From assembly GCF_000225825.1 (NCBI RefSeq), contig NZ_AGBX01000005.1, positions 62,001 through 126,000 of the forward strand: DNA of 64,000 nucleotides, in the 5' to 3' direction. The notes under the pieces are model-generated. The model did no database searches. It saw only the letters and a list, made by a program, of their open reading frames with translations, and was not told where the DNA came from. The position numbers and the translations under genes are program-made. Positions 56,571 to 64,000 of this stretch are shown piece by piece (positions within the stretch are counted from its first letter, which is position 1; the number at the start of each line of letters is the position of its first letter). This DNA comes from Brachybacterium squillarum M-6-3 (GTDB taxonomy: Bacteria > Actinomycetota > Actinomycetes > Actinomycetales > Dermabacteraceae).

Positions 56571-56748
56571 GCCGTCAGAACGGCCGCGGAGAGCGATCCC
56601 GCACCCGTCACCGGCATCCACCGCCTCGTGCACACCCTCCCCGATCGGGAGGCGCACCCCGGCGCGGGTGCCCTCAGGGATGCGACCGCTCGCCCAGAGA
56701 GCCCGGGTCAGCAGGATCCGGGCGCCGCGCAACGATTTCAGGAGAGCC
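56571..56748 (+). promoter_or_regulatory. long rpsO leader
   Basis: About 178 bases with no gene. S15 represses its own mRNA through varied leader structures in several bacteria. I see GC-rich stretches but no motif I recognise with confidence. Confidence 0.35.
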
Positions 56749-57018
56749 ATGGCCTTCGACACCGCCACCAAGCAGGAGATCATCAAGGAGTACGGGACCA
56801 CCGAGGGCGACACCGGTTCCCCCGAGGTCCAGATCGCGCTGCTCACCCACCGCATCACCTACCTGACCGAGCACCTGAAGACCCACAAGCACGACCACCA
56901 CACCCGTCGTGGTCTGATGCTGATGGTCGGTCAGCGCAAGCGCCTGCTGCAGTACCTGCAGCGTGTCGACATCGAGCGCTACCGCTCGCTGATCAAGCGT
57001 CTCGGCATCCGCCGTTGA
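56749..57018 (+). CDS. rpsO: 30S ribosomal protein S15
   Basis: An 89-residue ribosomal protein that binds 16S rRNA early. The sequence is fully typical: [44 protein letters not shown] and [21 protein letters not shown]. The ATG follows CAGGAGAG at about 5 bases. It is followed by pnp after a hairpin, the ancient rpsO-pnp pair. Confidence 0.98.
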   Translation: MAFDTATKQEIIKEYGTTEGDTGSPEVQIALLTHRITYLTEHLKTHKHDHHTRRGLMLMVGQRKRLLQYLQRVDIERYRSLIKRLGIRR

Positions 57019-57024
57019 CCCCCT

Positions 57025-57053
57025 CCGCCGCTCGCCCCTCGGGCGGGCGGCGG
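57025..57053 (+). terminator. hairpin between rpsO and pnp
   Basis: CCGCCGCTCGCCC (57025-57037) pairs with GGGCGGGCGGCGG (57041-57053), loop CTC, with one G-U pair. In E. coli this region holds a terminator and an RNase III site that controls pnp; here the role is inferred. Confidence 0.6.
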
Positions 57054-57239
57054 TTGCATGTGCCCGCCGACCCGGTCGGGCACGGGCCCGGGCCGCACGG
57101 CCCGCAGCGCCCACGACCACCCGCCCCACCGAGTTCGGTCCTCGGCAGTGACCTGCGGAAGGGATCCCCGGATCCCGCCCCGCGGATGACTGACGAAGGC
57201 CGCACCGGCCGGGGCACCCCCTTCACCAAGGAGAACCCC

Positions 57240-59486
57240 ATGGCCATGGAAGGCCCTGACATCACCGCCACCACCGCCGTCATCGACAACGGCTCCTTCG
57301 GTCGCCGCGAGGTGCGATTCGAGACCGGCCGGCTCGCCCAGCAGGCCGCCGGCGCCGTCTCCGTCTACCTCGACGACGACACGATGGTCTTCTCGGCCAC
57401 CGCGGTGTCCAACAAGCCCAAGGACCAGTTCGACTTCTTCCCGCTGACGGTGGACGTCGAGGAGCGGATGTACGCCGCCGGCCGCATCCCCGGCTCCTTC
57501 TTCCGTCGCGAGGGCCGCCCCGGCACCGACGCGATCCTCGCCGCCCGCCTCACCGACCGCCCGCTGCGCCCGGCCTTCGTCAAGGGCCTGCGCAACGAGG
57601 TCCAGGTCGTCCTCACCGTGATGGCCTGCAACCCCGACGACGCCTACGACGTCGTCGGCATCAACGGCGCCTCCGCCTCCACCCAGATCTCCGGTCTGCC
57701 CTTCTCCGGCCCCATCGGCGCCGTCCGCATCGCCCTGATGCCGACCGTTCAGGGCGGCCAGTGGGTCGCCTTCCCGACCTTCACCCAGCTCGACGAGGCC
57801 GTCTTCTCGATGGTCGTCGCCGGCCGGATCGTCGAGGACGACGTCGCCATCATGATGGTCGAGGCCGAGGCCACCGACCACTCCTGGAACCTCATCTCCG
57901 AGCAGGGCGCCATCGCCCCCACCGAGGAGGTCGTCGCCGAGGGCCTGGACGCCGCCAAGGTGTTCATCCGCACCCTGTGCGAAGCCCAGCAGGAGCTGGC
58001 CAAGACCGCCGCCAAGCCGGTCCGCGAGTTCCCCCTGTTCCTGGACTACCAGGACGACGCCTACGAGATCGTGTCCGGCGCCGCCTCCGAGCGCCTCGGC
58101 CAGGTCATGTCCATCGCGGGCAAGACCGAGCGCGAGGAGCGCACCGAGGAGCTGCTCGCCGAGGTCCAGGCCGAGCTGACCGCCGAGGGCGCCGCCCTGG
58201 CCGGCCGCGAGAAGGAGGTCACCGGTGCCTACCGCGCCCTGACCAAGAAGCTCGTGCGCCAGAAGATCCTCACCGAGGGCGTGCGCATCGACGGCCGCGG
58301 CCTGCGCGACATCCGCCAGCTCTCCGCCGAGGTCGAGGTGCTGCCCCGCGTGCACGGCTCCGCCCTGTTCCAGCGCGGCGAGACCCAGATCCTGGGCGTC
58401 ACCACGCTGAACATGCTCAAGATGGAGCAGCAGATCGACTCGCTCGGCCCGGTCGACCGCAAGCGCTACATCCACCACTACAACTTCCCGCCGTACTCCA
58501 CCGGCGAGACCGGCCGCGTCGGCTCCCCGAAGCGCCGCGAGATCGGCCACGGCATGCTCGCCGAGCGCGCCATCGTGCCGGTGCTGCCCAGCCGCGAGGA
58601 GTTCCCCTACGCGATCCGTCAGGTCTCCGAGGCCCTCGGCTCCAACGGCTCCACCTCCATGGGCTCGGTCTGCGCCTCCACCCTGGCGCTGCTGAACGCC
58701 GGCGTGCCGCTGAAGGCCCCGGTGGCCGGCATCGCCATGGGCCTGGTCTCCGACCAGGTCGGTGGTGAGACCCGCTACGCGGCGCTGACCGACATCCTCG
58801 GCGCCGAGGACGCCTTCGGCGACATGGACTTCAAGGTGGCCGGCACCTCCGAGTTCGTCACCGCGATCCAGCTGGACACCAAGCTCGACGGCATCCCGGC
58901 CTCCGTGCTGACCGCCGCGCTGTCCCAGGCCCGCGAGGCCCGCCTGCACATCCTGGGTGTGCTGGGCGAGGCCATCGACACCCCCGACGAGATGAGCCCG
59001 CACGCCCCCCGCGTGCTCGCGGTGACCATCCCCGTCGACAAGATCGGTGCGGTCATCGGCCCCAAGGGCCAGATGATCAACCAGATCCAGGACGACACCG
59101 GCGCCGACATCACCATCGAGGACGACGGCACCGTCTACATCGGCGCCACCGACGGCCCCTCCGCGGAGGCCGCCCGCGCCGCCGTGAACGCCATCGCCAA
59201 CCCGATGGTCCCCGAGGTCGGCGAGCGCTACCTCGGCACCGTGGTGCGCGTGGTCGACTTCGGCGCCTTCGTCTCGCTCACCCCGGGCAAGGACGGCCTG
59301 CTGCACGTCACCCAGCTGCGCAAGCTCAACGGCGGCAAGCGGGTCGACAACGTCGAGGACGTCGCCCAGGTCGGCCAGAAGATCGAGGTCGAGATCCGCG
59401 AGATCGACGCCCGCGGCAAGATCAGCCTCGCCGTGATCGAGGACGAGGCCGAGGGCTCCGAGGAGTCGGAGTCCGCCTCCGAGTGA
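57240..59486 (+). CDS. pnp: polyribonucleotide nucleotidyltransferase (PNPase)
   Basis: A 748-residue phosphorolytic exoribonuclease that degrades mRNA 3' to 5' and can add tails. Two RNase PH domains (first: [18 protein letters not shown]; second: [31 protein letters not shown]) are joined by a helical domain. The second has the catalytic loop [22 protein letters not shown]. The C-terminal KH domain ([20 protein letters not shown]) and S1 domain ([24 protein letters not shown]) are intact. The ATG follows AAGGAG at 6 bases. Confidence 0.98.
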   Translation: MAMEGPDITATTAVIDNGSFGRREVRFETGRLAQQAAGAVSVYLDDDTMVFSATAVSNKPKDQFDFFPLTVDVEERMYAAGRIPGSFFRREGRPGTDAILAARLTDRPLRPAFVKGLRNEVQVVLTVMACNPDDAYDVVGINGASASTQISGLPFSGPIGAVRIALMPTVQGGQWVAFPTFTQLDEAVFSMVVAGRIVEDDVAIMMVEAEATDHSWNLISEQGAIAPTEEVVAEGLDAAKVFIRTLCEAQQELAKTAAKPVREFPLFLDYQDDAYEIVSGAASERLGQVMSIAGKTEREERTEELLAEVQAELTAEGAALAGREKEVTGAYRALTKKLVRQKILTEGVRIDGRGLRDIRQLSAEVEVLPRVHGSALFQRGETQILGVTTLNMLKMEQQIDSLGPVDRKRYIHHYNFPPYSTGETGRVGSPKRREIGHGMLAERAIVPVLPSREEFPYAIRQVSEALGSNGSTSMGSVCASTLALLNAGVPLKAPVAGIAMGLVSDQVGGETRYAALTDILGAEDAFGDMDFKVAGTSEFVTAIQLDTKLDGIPASVLTAALSQAREARLHILGVLGEAIDTPDEMSPHAPRVLAVTIPVDKIGAVIGPKGQMINQIQDDTGADITIEDDGTVYIGATDGPSAEAARAAVNAIANPMVPEVGERYLGTVVRVVDFGAFVSLTPGKDGLLHVTQLRKLNGGKRVDNVEDVAQVGQKIEVEIREIDARGKISLAVIEDEAEGSEESESASE

Positions 59487-59512
59487 TCCGGGTCTGATCC
59501 CCGCCTGAGCGG

Positions 59513-59546
59513 ACGGGCGGCATCCCCTGCCGGGGGTGCCGCCCGT
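59513..59546 (+). terminator. pnp terminator
   Basis: ACGGGCGGCATCCCC (59513-59527) pairs with 59532-59546 with one G-U pair and a 4-base loop. Confidence 0.7.
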
Positions 59547-59646
59547 TCCGCGTCCCGGGGCGCGGACGGGGAGCCCGGCTCGCGGTCCCCGCCGGACCGC
59601 TCCGTGAGCCGCCCCACGCCGATCCGGCACCGGCCGGGGACCGTGG

Positions 59647-59652
59647 AACAAT
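59647..59652 (+). promoter_or_regulatory. -10 box of M16 peptidase gene (leaderless)
   Basis: AACAAT, 6 bases before the ATG at 59659. Confidence 0.5.
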
Positions 59653-59658
59653 CGACCG

Positions 59659-60999
59659 ATGCCTGTTGACCTGTCCTTCGACGACCCCCGCTCCGACGAG
59701 GTGCTCGACGCCGCCGCCGGGGTGCGCCGCAGCATCCTGCCCGGCGGGGTGCGCCTGGTGACCCAGACCGACCGCAGCGTGCGCAGCGCGACCCTCGGGA
59801 TGTGGCTGCCGGTGGGCTCCCGGGACGAGCGGCCCGAGCATGCGGGCTCCACCCACGTGCTGGAGCACCTGCTGTTCAAGGGCACCGCCCGGCGTTCCGC
59901 GATGGACATCGCCACCGCCTTCGACGAGGTCGGCGGCGAGTCCAACGCCGTCACCGCCAAGGAGCACACCCTGTACTACGGGCGGGTGCGCTCGGCGGAC
60001 CTGCCGATGGCGCTGGACGTGCTCACGGACATGATCACCGCCCCCTCCTTGGAGGAGGACGCCCTGGCCACCGAGCGCGAGGTGATCCTCGAGGAGCTCG
60101 CGATGGCCGAGGACGACCCCGGCGACGTCGGCTACGAGACCTTCCTGGCCGACGTGCTGGGTCCGGACACCCCCATCGGCCGACCCGTCGGCGGCACCGC
60201 CGAGAGCGTGAACGCCCTGGGCATCGAGGACGTCCGCGCCCATTTCTCCGAGCACTACCGCCCGGAGAACCTGCTGGTCACCGCCGTGGGCGACGTCGAC
60301 CACGAGCAGCTCTCCGAGCAGCTCGTGGCCGGGCTGCGACGCGGTGGCTGGGTGCTGGAGGACGGCGCCGTGCCGACCGTCCGCCGTCGTGAGGCCCACC
60401 CGGAGATGATGCTCGGGGGCGCCGCGGGCGGGCACGAGGTCGCCGCGATCCGGCCGCACCTGCTGGCACGCCCCGCCGAGCAGACCCACATCTACCTCGG
60501 CGGCACCGGACTCAGCGCCGTCCACGAGGACCGCCACGCCCTGTCGGTGCTGATGTCGATCCTCGGCGGTGGCATGTCCTCCCGGCTGTTCCAGAACATC
60601 CGCGAGCAGCGGGGCCTGGCCTACACCGTCTACTCCTTCAGCGCCGCCTACCGCGACGCCGGCCTGTTCGGCCTCTACGCCGCCTGCCGCCCCGCCCGCA
60701 CCGCCCAGGTGGTCGAGCTGCTCGGCGAGGAGCTCGCGACGATGGGGGAGCGCGGCGTGGACCAGGCCGAGATGCGCCGCGCCCGCGGCCAGATCACCGG
60801 CTCCTTCGCCCTGGGCCTGGAGGACACCAGCAGCCGCATGGGCCGCCTCGGCACCGTGGAGCTGGTGCACGGCACCTACACCGGGGTCGACGAGACCCTC
60901 TCCCGCATCGCCGCCGTCGAGGCGGAGGACGTGCGCCGCCTCGCCGCGCAGCTCGCCTCCTCCTTCTCCACCCGGGTCGACGTCGGCCCGGAATCCTGA
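59659..60999 (+). CDS. M16-family zinc peptidase
   Basis: A 446-residue peptidase of the insulinase family. The inverted zinc motif is HVLEH (His66, Glu69, His70), and the third ligand lies in TEREVILEELAMAEDDP. The C-terminal inactive half carries GGGMSSRLFQNIREQRGLAYTVYSF. It is probably a cytoplasmic peptide-degrading enzyme (no signal peptide). The place between pnp and dapB is conserved in Actinobacteria. It starts directly after a -10 box; the mRNA would be leaderless. Confidence 0.93.
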   Translation: MPVDLSFDDPRSDEVLDAAAGVRRSILPGGVRLVTQTDRSVRSATLGMWLPVGSRDERPEHAGSTHVLEHLLFKGTARRSAMDIATAFDEVGGESNAVTAKEHTLYYGRVRSADLPMALDVLTDMITAPSLEEDALATEREVILEELAMAEDDPGDVGYETFLADVLGPDTPIGRPVGGTAESVNALGIEDVRAHFSEHYRPENLLVTAVGDVDHEQLSEQLVAGLRRGGWVLEDGAVPTVRRREAHPEMMLGGAAGGHEVAAIRPHLLARPAEQTHIYLGGTGLSAVHEDRHALSVLMSILGGGMSSRLFQNIREQRGLAYTVYSFSAAYRDAGLFGLYAACRPARTAQVVELLGEELATMGERGVDQAEMRRARGQITGSFALGLEDTSSRMGRLGTVELVHGTYTGVDETLSRIAAVEAEDVRRLAAQLASSFSTRVDVGPES

Positions 61000-61036
61000 G
61001 CATCCAGAGCCCCCCGAACCCCCGCAAGGAGCAGCC

Positions 61037-61804
61037 ATGAGCAGCACCCCCACCTCGCCGATCCGCGTCGCCGTGATCGGGGCCGCCGGCCGTATGGGCT
61101 CGCAGGCCTGCGCCGCCGTCGAGGCCGCCGACGACCTGGAGCTGGTGGCGAGCCTCCGCCGCGGCGACGACCTCCAGCAGGTCGTGGACGCCGGCGCGCA
61201 GGTGGCCGTGGACCTCACCGTGCCCGCCGCCACCCGCGAGAACGTCGCCTTCCTGATCGAGCACGGCATCCACGCGGTGGTCGGCACCACCGGCTGGGAC
61301 GAGGACTCCCGCGAGGCCGTGCGCGCGCAGCTGTCCACGCATCCCGGTGTCGGTGTGCTGATCGCCCCCAACTTCGCGATCGGGGCGGTGCTGGCCATGC
61401 GCTTCGCCGAGGTCGCGGCGCGCTACTACGAGAGCGCCGAGATCATCGAGATGCACCACCCGGACAAGCTCGACGCCCCCTCGGGCACCGCCGCCCACAC
61501 CGCCGCCGCGATCGCCCGCGGGCGCGCCGCCGCCGGGCTCGGCCCGGTGCCGGACGCCACCGAGAAGGACCCGGAGGGCGCCCGCGGGGCCGTGGTGGAC
61601 GGCGTGCACGTGCACGCGGTGCGTCAGCGCGGCCTGGTCGCCCATGAGGTCGTGCAGTTCGGCGGGGTGGGGGAGCAGTTCGCGATCCGTCACGACTCCT
61701 TCGACCGCGCCAGCTTCATGCCGGGCGTGCTGCTGGGCGTCCGCGAGGTCGCCGCGCACCCGGGCCTGACCGTCGGCCTGGACGGCTACATGGACCTGGG
61801 CTGA
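61037..61804 (+). CDS. dapB: 4-hydroxy-tetrahydrodipicolinate reductase
   Basis: A 255-residue NAD(P)H reductase of lysine and diaminopimelate synthesis. The nucleotide-binding loop is VAVIGAAGRMGSQ. Substrate-binding motifs are GTTGWDEDSR, APNFAIGAVL and EMHHPDKLDAPSGTA with the catalytic Lys and His. The C-terminus contains FMPGVLLGVREVAAHPGLTVGLD. The ATG follows AAGGAG at 6 bases; the gene starts 37 bases after the peptidase gene and is probably read with it. Confidence 0.97.
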   Translation: MSSTPTSPIRVAVIGAAGRMGSQACAAVEAADDLELVASLRRGDDLQQVVDAGAQVAVDLTVPAATRENVAFLIEHGIHAVVGTTGWDEDSREAVRAQLSTHPGVGVLIAPNFAIGAVLAMRFAEVAARYYESAEIIEMHHPDKLDAPSGTAAHTAAAIARGRAAAGLGPVPDATEKDPEGARGAVVDGVHVHAVRQRGLVAHEVVQFGGVGEQFAIRHDSFDRASFMPGVLLGVREVAAHPGLTVGLDGYMDLG

Positions 61805-61857
61805 GCCCCGATCCACCGTCCCCTCCCGCCGCCGACACCCCCAGGACCCCTCGCCCG

Positions 61858-62274
61858 ATGCGCCAGAAGCTCTTCGTCCTCGCCCTGCTGCTGATCACCG
61901 CCGCCTACTGCTGGGGGCTGGGCTGGATCGCCTGGGGCTTCTCCCGCGCCGGCGGCGTGGTGGGCTGGGGCCTGGCCGCCGCGCTGGTGGTGCTGCTCGC
62001 GCTGACCGTGTGGGTCACCTGGCGGGAGGTGATGTTCGGCCTGGCCGCCGGGGGGCTGGCCCGTCGCTACGCGCCGCCGGCCGGGCCGCTCGAGGACCCC
62101 GCCGAGGAGTTCGAGGTCGCCCGCGCCCGCATCCAGGGCCTCGAGCAGGCCGGGGACCCCGTCACCTGGCAGGACTGGCTGCGCCTGGCCTACGCCTACG
62201 ACGCCCTGCGGGACCGCCGCCAGGCCCGCCGCCACACCCGCCGCGCCATCGCCGTGGAGCGCGAGACCCGCTGA
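61858..62274 (+). CDS. small two-helix membrane protein with a TPR-like tail
   Basis: A 138-residue protein of unknown function. There are two hydrophobic helices (LFVLALLLITAAYCWGLGWIAW and VGWGLAAALVVLLALTVWVTW), then a cytoplasmic part whose end (WLRLAYAYDALRDRRQARRHTRRAIAVE) has the spacing of one TPR unit. The position after dapB is common in related genomes, as best I recall. No ribosome binding site is strong; expression with dapB is likely. Confidence 0.75.
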   Translation: MRQKLFVLALLLITAAYCWGLGWIAWGFSRAGGVVGWGLAAALVVLLALTVWVTWREVMFGLAAGGLARRYAPPAGPLEDPAEEFEVARARIQGLEQAGDPVTWQDWLRLAYAYDALRDRRQARRHTRRAIAVERETR

Positions 62275-62281
62275 GGCGTGC

Positions 62282-62911
62282 TCAGGGCGCCAGCAGCCGG
62301 GTGAAGGTCTCCAGGGTGCGCTCGAGGTCGATCGAGGGGGCCAGCAGCCACTGGATCTGCAGGCCGTCCGAGGCCGCCACCAGCAGGGCCGCGACGTCCT
62401 CCGCGTCCACGTCGTCCCGCACCGTGCCGGCGGCCTGATCGCGGCGCAGCCGCTCGGCGAGGTCCGCGCGGACCGCCTCGAAGCGTCCGCCGATGTACTC
62501 CTGGGTGGGGCTGGCCTCGGCCCGGAGGGCGGCGGCCAGCAGCGTGGAGTACAGCTCCACCAGGCCGGGCACCTCGACGTTCAGCCGCGCCGCGGTGGTC
62601 ATGATCTCCACCGCCCCCGGCTCCGGCCCGGCCGTCTCCGGGCGGGCCTGCTCGGCGTGCTCGTGCACGGCCAGCAGCAGCTGCTCGCGGGAGGGGAAGT
62701 AGTGCAGCAGGGCCGCGTGGGAGACGCCGATCGCCTCGCCGATGCGGCGCAGCGAGGTGCCCTCGGCGCCGCGCTCGCGGAACACCTCGATGGCCCGGTC
62801 CAGGATCTGCCGGCGGCGGGCGACCCCCTTGGCGTAGGCGCCGGGACGGCCCCGGCCGCCGACCTCCGTCGGCGGGGGAGCGGGCTGCGGGGAGGGGTCC
62901 GGACGCGTCAC
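62282..62911 (-). CDS. TetR-family repressor
   Basis: A 209-residue regulator. The N-terminal helix-turn-helix is clear (RRQILDRAIEVFRERGAEG, TSLRRIGEAIGVSHAALLHYFPSREQLL). The C-terminal ligand domain is variable; the inducer is unknown but may be a sugar-related compound, given the divergent operon. The GTG at 62911 is chosen because TAGTGT lies 7 bases upstream on its strand; the frame is open further. A perfect 20-bp inverted repeat between the two promoters is its likely operator. Confidence 0.88.
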   Translation of the reverse strand: MTRPDPSPQPAPPPTEVGGRGRPGAYAKGVARRRQILDRAIEVFRERGAEGTSLRRIGEAIGVSHAALLHYFPSREQLLLAVHEHAEQARPETAGPEPGAVEIMTTAARLNVEVPGLVELYSTLLAAALRAEASPTQEYIGGRFEAVRADLAERLRRDQAAGTVRDDVDAEDVAALLVAASDGLQIQWLLAPSIDLERTLETFTRLLAP

Positions 62912-62918
62912 GTGATCC

Positions 62919-62924
62919 ACACTA
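62919..62924 (-). promoter_or_regulatory. -10 box of tetR gene (leaderless)
   Basis: TAGTGT on the minus strand, 7 bases before the GTG. Confidence 0.5.
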
Positions 62925-62930
62925 CAGACA

Positions 62931-62950
62931 AAACCTCCGCGTGGAGGTTT
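62931..62950. promoter_or_regulatory. predicted TetR operator
   Basis: AAACCTCC and GGAGGTTT form an inverted repeat around GCGT. It covers the -35 regions of both divergent promoters, so binding should repress both genes. Confidence 0.75.
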
Positions 62951-62956
62951 CTCCCG

Positions 62957-62962
62957 TAGGGT
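62957..62962 (+). promoter_or_regulatory. -10 box of the isomerase operon
   Basis: TAGGGT, just downstream of the operator. The leader to the ATG at 63026 is about 57 bases. Confidence 0.5.
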
Positions 62963-63025
62963 GGGGTGCATCACGCCGCTCCGTGCGTGTGGACCCAGAC
63001 GACGACGTGTGGAAGAGGTTCCGCG

Positions 63026-63850
63026 ATGGCATTGCCCCGCGCATCAGTTCAGCTCTATTCCCTGGCCTCCGCCTTCAGTGCCGACATGGACGGCTCCCTG
63101 GCCAAGCTCTCCGAGATCGGCCTCGAGTACGTCGAGGCCTTCGACTTCGTGCGCCGGCCCGCCGAGATCCGTGCCGCCCTGGACAAGGCGGGCCTGGCCT
63201 CGCCCACCGGGCACGCGCCCCTGCTCTCCGACGAGCTGTGGACCCCGGACGGCTCCATCCCCACCCCCAGCCAGGACGAGGTCTTCGAGGCCGCCGCCGC
63301 GATCGGCATGCAGACCGTCATCGACCCGATGGTCCCCACCGAGCGCTGGCTCACCGAGGACGGCGTGAAGGACATCGCCGAGCGCATGAACGCCGCCGCC
63401 GAGAAGGCCGCCGGCTACGGCCTCACCGTCGGCTACCACAACCATGCCCAGGAGTTCCTGGCCGACTTCGAGGGTCGCACCGCCTACCAGCTGTTCCTCT
63501 CCCTCGCCGAGCCCGCCGTGCGCCTCGAGCTGGACCTGTTCTGGGCCCTGGTCGGCGGGCAGGACGTCGTCGGCCTCGTCGGCGAGCTCGGCGACCGGCT
63601 GCTGGCCATCCACGTCAAGGACGGCGTCGCCCCCGCCGGCAACCCCTTCGCCCCCGACGCCCCGCCGTTCCGCTCCGACAGCCTGGACCAGCGCCACGCC
63701 GGCGACGGTGACGTGCCCACCGTCGAGGCCCTGCAGGCCGCCACCGACCTGCGCTACGCCGTCATCGAGTACGACCACGCCCCCGGCGACGTCTTCGAGG
63801 ACGTGGCCGACAGCTACCGTTTCCTCATCGAGAAGGGACTCGCGGCATGA
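63026..63850 (+). CDS. sugar phosphate isomerase/epimerase (TIM barrel)
   Basis: A 274-residue protein of the AP-endonuclease-2/xylose isomerase-like family. It has typical metal-site strands: YVEAFDFV, YHNHAQEF, RLELDLFWAL and LLAIHVKDG, with Glu, His and Asp residues in place. The substrate is probably a sugar or inositol derivative but not known. The ATG at 63026 follows GGAAGAGG at 7 bases; the upstream open frame includes the leader. It overlaps a Gfo/Idh/MocA oxidoreductase gene by ATGA, a common pairing in carbohydrate catabolism. Confidence 0.88.
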   Translation: MALPRASVQLYSLASAFSADMDGSLAKLSEIGLEYVEAFDFVRRPAEIRAALDKAGLASPTGHAPLLSDELWTPDGSIPTPSQDEVFEAAAAIGMQTVIDPMVPTERWLTEDGVKDIAERMNAAAEKAAGYGLTVGYHNHAQEFLADFEGRTAYQLFLSLAEPAVRLELDLFWALVGGQDVVGLVGELGDRLLAIHVKDGVAPAGNPFAPDAPPFRSDSLDQRHAGDGDVPTVEALQAATDLRYAVIEYDHAPGDVFEDVADSYRFLIEKGLAA

Positions 63851-64000
63851 GCGCGCGCCGTCGCACCGGACCCGTCGGCGTCGGCCTGATCGGCGTCGGC
63901 GTCATCTCCGACACCTACCTGGAGAACCTCGGCTCCTTCCCCGACGTGGAGGTGCTCGCCCTCGGCGACCTCGACGTCGAGCGCGCCCGCAGCCAGGCCG
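63847..64000 (+). CDS. Gfo/Idh/MocA-family oxidoreductase, N-terminal part (cut by window end)
   Basis: The first 51 codons are present. They read MSARRRTGPVGVGLIGVGVI and continue SDTYLENLGSFPDVEVLALG-DLDVERA, a Rossmann NAD(P)-binding start (GLIGVGVIS) typical of the family. It overlaps the isomerase gene by 4 bases and belongs to the same TetR-controlled operon. The substrate is unknown. Confidence 0.85.
   Translation, partial: MSARRRTGPVGVGLIGVGVISDTYLENLGSFPDVEVLALGDLDVERARSQA

Overview
The window is about 70% G+C or higher, uses GTG starts freely, and carries housekeeping genes in the order typical of Actinobacteria: amt-glnK-glnD, ffh-rpsP-rimM-trmD-rplS, rnhB-DUF2469-yraN-comM-dprA-xerC-rpsB-tsf-pyrH-frr-cdsA-rlmN, rimP-nusA-ylxR-infB-rbfA-truB, ribF-rpsO-pnp-M16-dapB. 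The gene content fits a member of the Micrococcales. A Brachybacterium-like (Dermabacteraceae) genome is my best guess from general impression; no marker gene here proves it.

Layout. 1-10.7 kb: the 3' end of a sensor kinase, ileS behind a T-box riboswitch, an alpha/beta hydrolase on the other strand, folC-DUF4233, ndk, a small membrane protein, and ftsY. 10.9-16.7 kb: the nitrogen operon amt-glnK-glnD, then ffh. 16.7-20.8 kb: the most accessory part, with three copies of a 46-bp palindrome around an AbiEi/DUF559 nuclease-like gene, a G-rich hexamer repeat, an amidohydrolase and an Nramp-family transporter. 21-31 kb: ribosome assembly and tRNA modification genes, two signal peptidases, rnhB, then DNA uptake and recombination genes (comM, dprA, xerC). 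32-41 kb: rpsB-tsf-pyrH-frr, then membrane genes (cdsA, rlmN, a DivIVA-like gene, a site-2 protease) and a GNAT acetyltransferase. 41-46 kb: proS between a GH15-like secreted protein and a DUF4439 lipoprotein. 46-54 kb: the transcription/translation cluster, with a putative RNA methyltransferase between infB and rbfA. 54-64 kb: an L,D-transpeptidase, ribF, rpsO, pnp, an M16 peptidase, dapB, and finally a TetR gene facing a sugar isomerase/oxidoreductase operon.

Most genes serve translation: ribosomal proteins, tRNA synthetases, RNA modification, SRP targeting and mRNA turnover. Signal recognition (ffh, ftsY), signal peptidases, cdsA and the site-2 protease add a membrane and secretion theme.

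Regulatory signals are easy to read. Many genes have an nAnnnT-type -10 box followed, 6 or 7 bases later, directly by the start codon, which predicts leaderless mRNAs. Several others (ribF, rimP, the site-2 protease, the GNAT gene) have a tiny ORF ending on or next to their start codon. Strong GC hairpins close many transcription units. I see no rRNA, tRNA, CRISPR array, insertion sequence or prophage.
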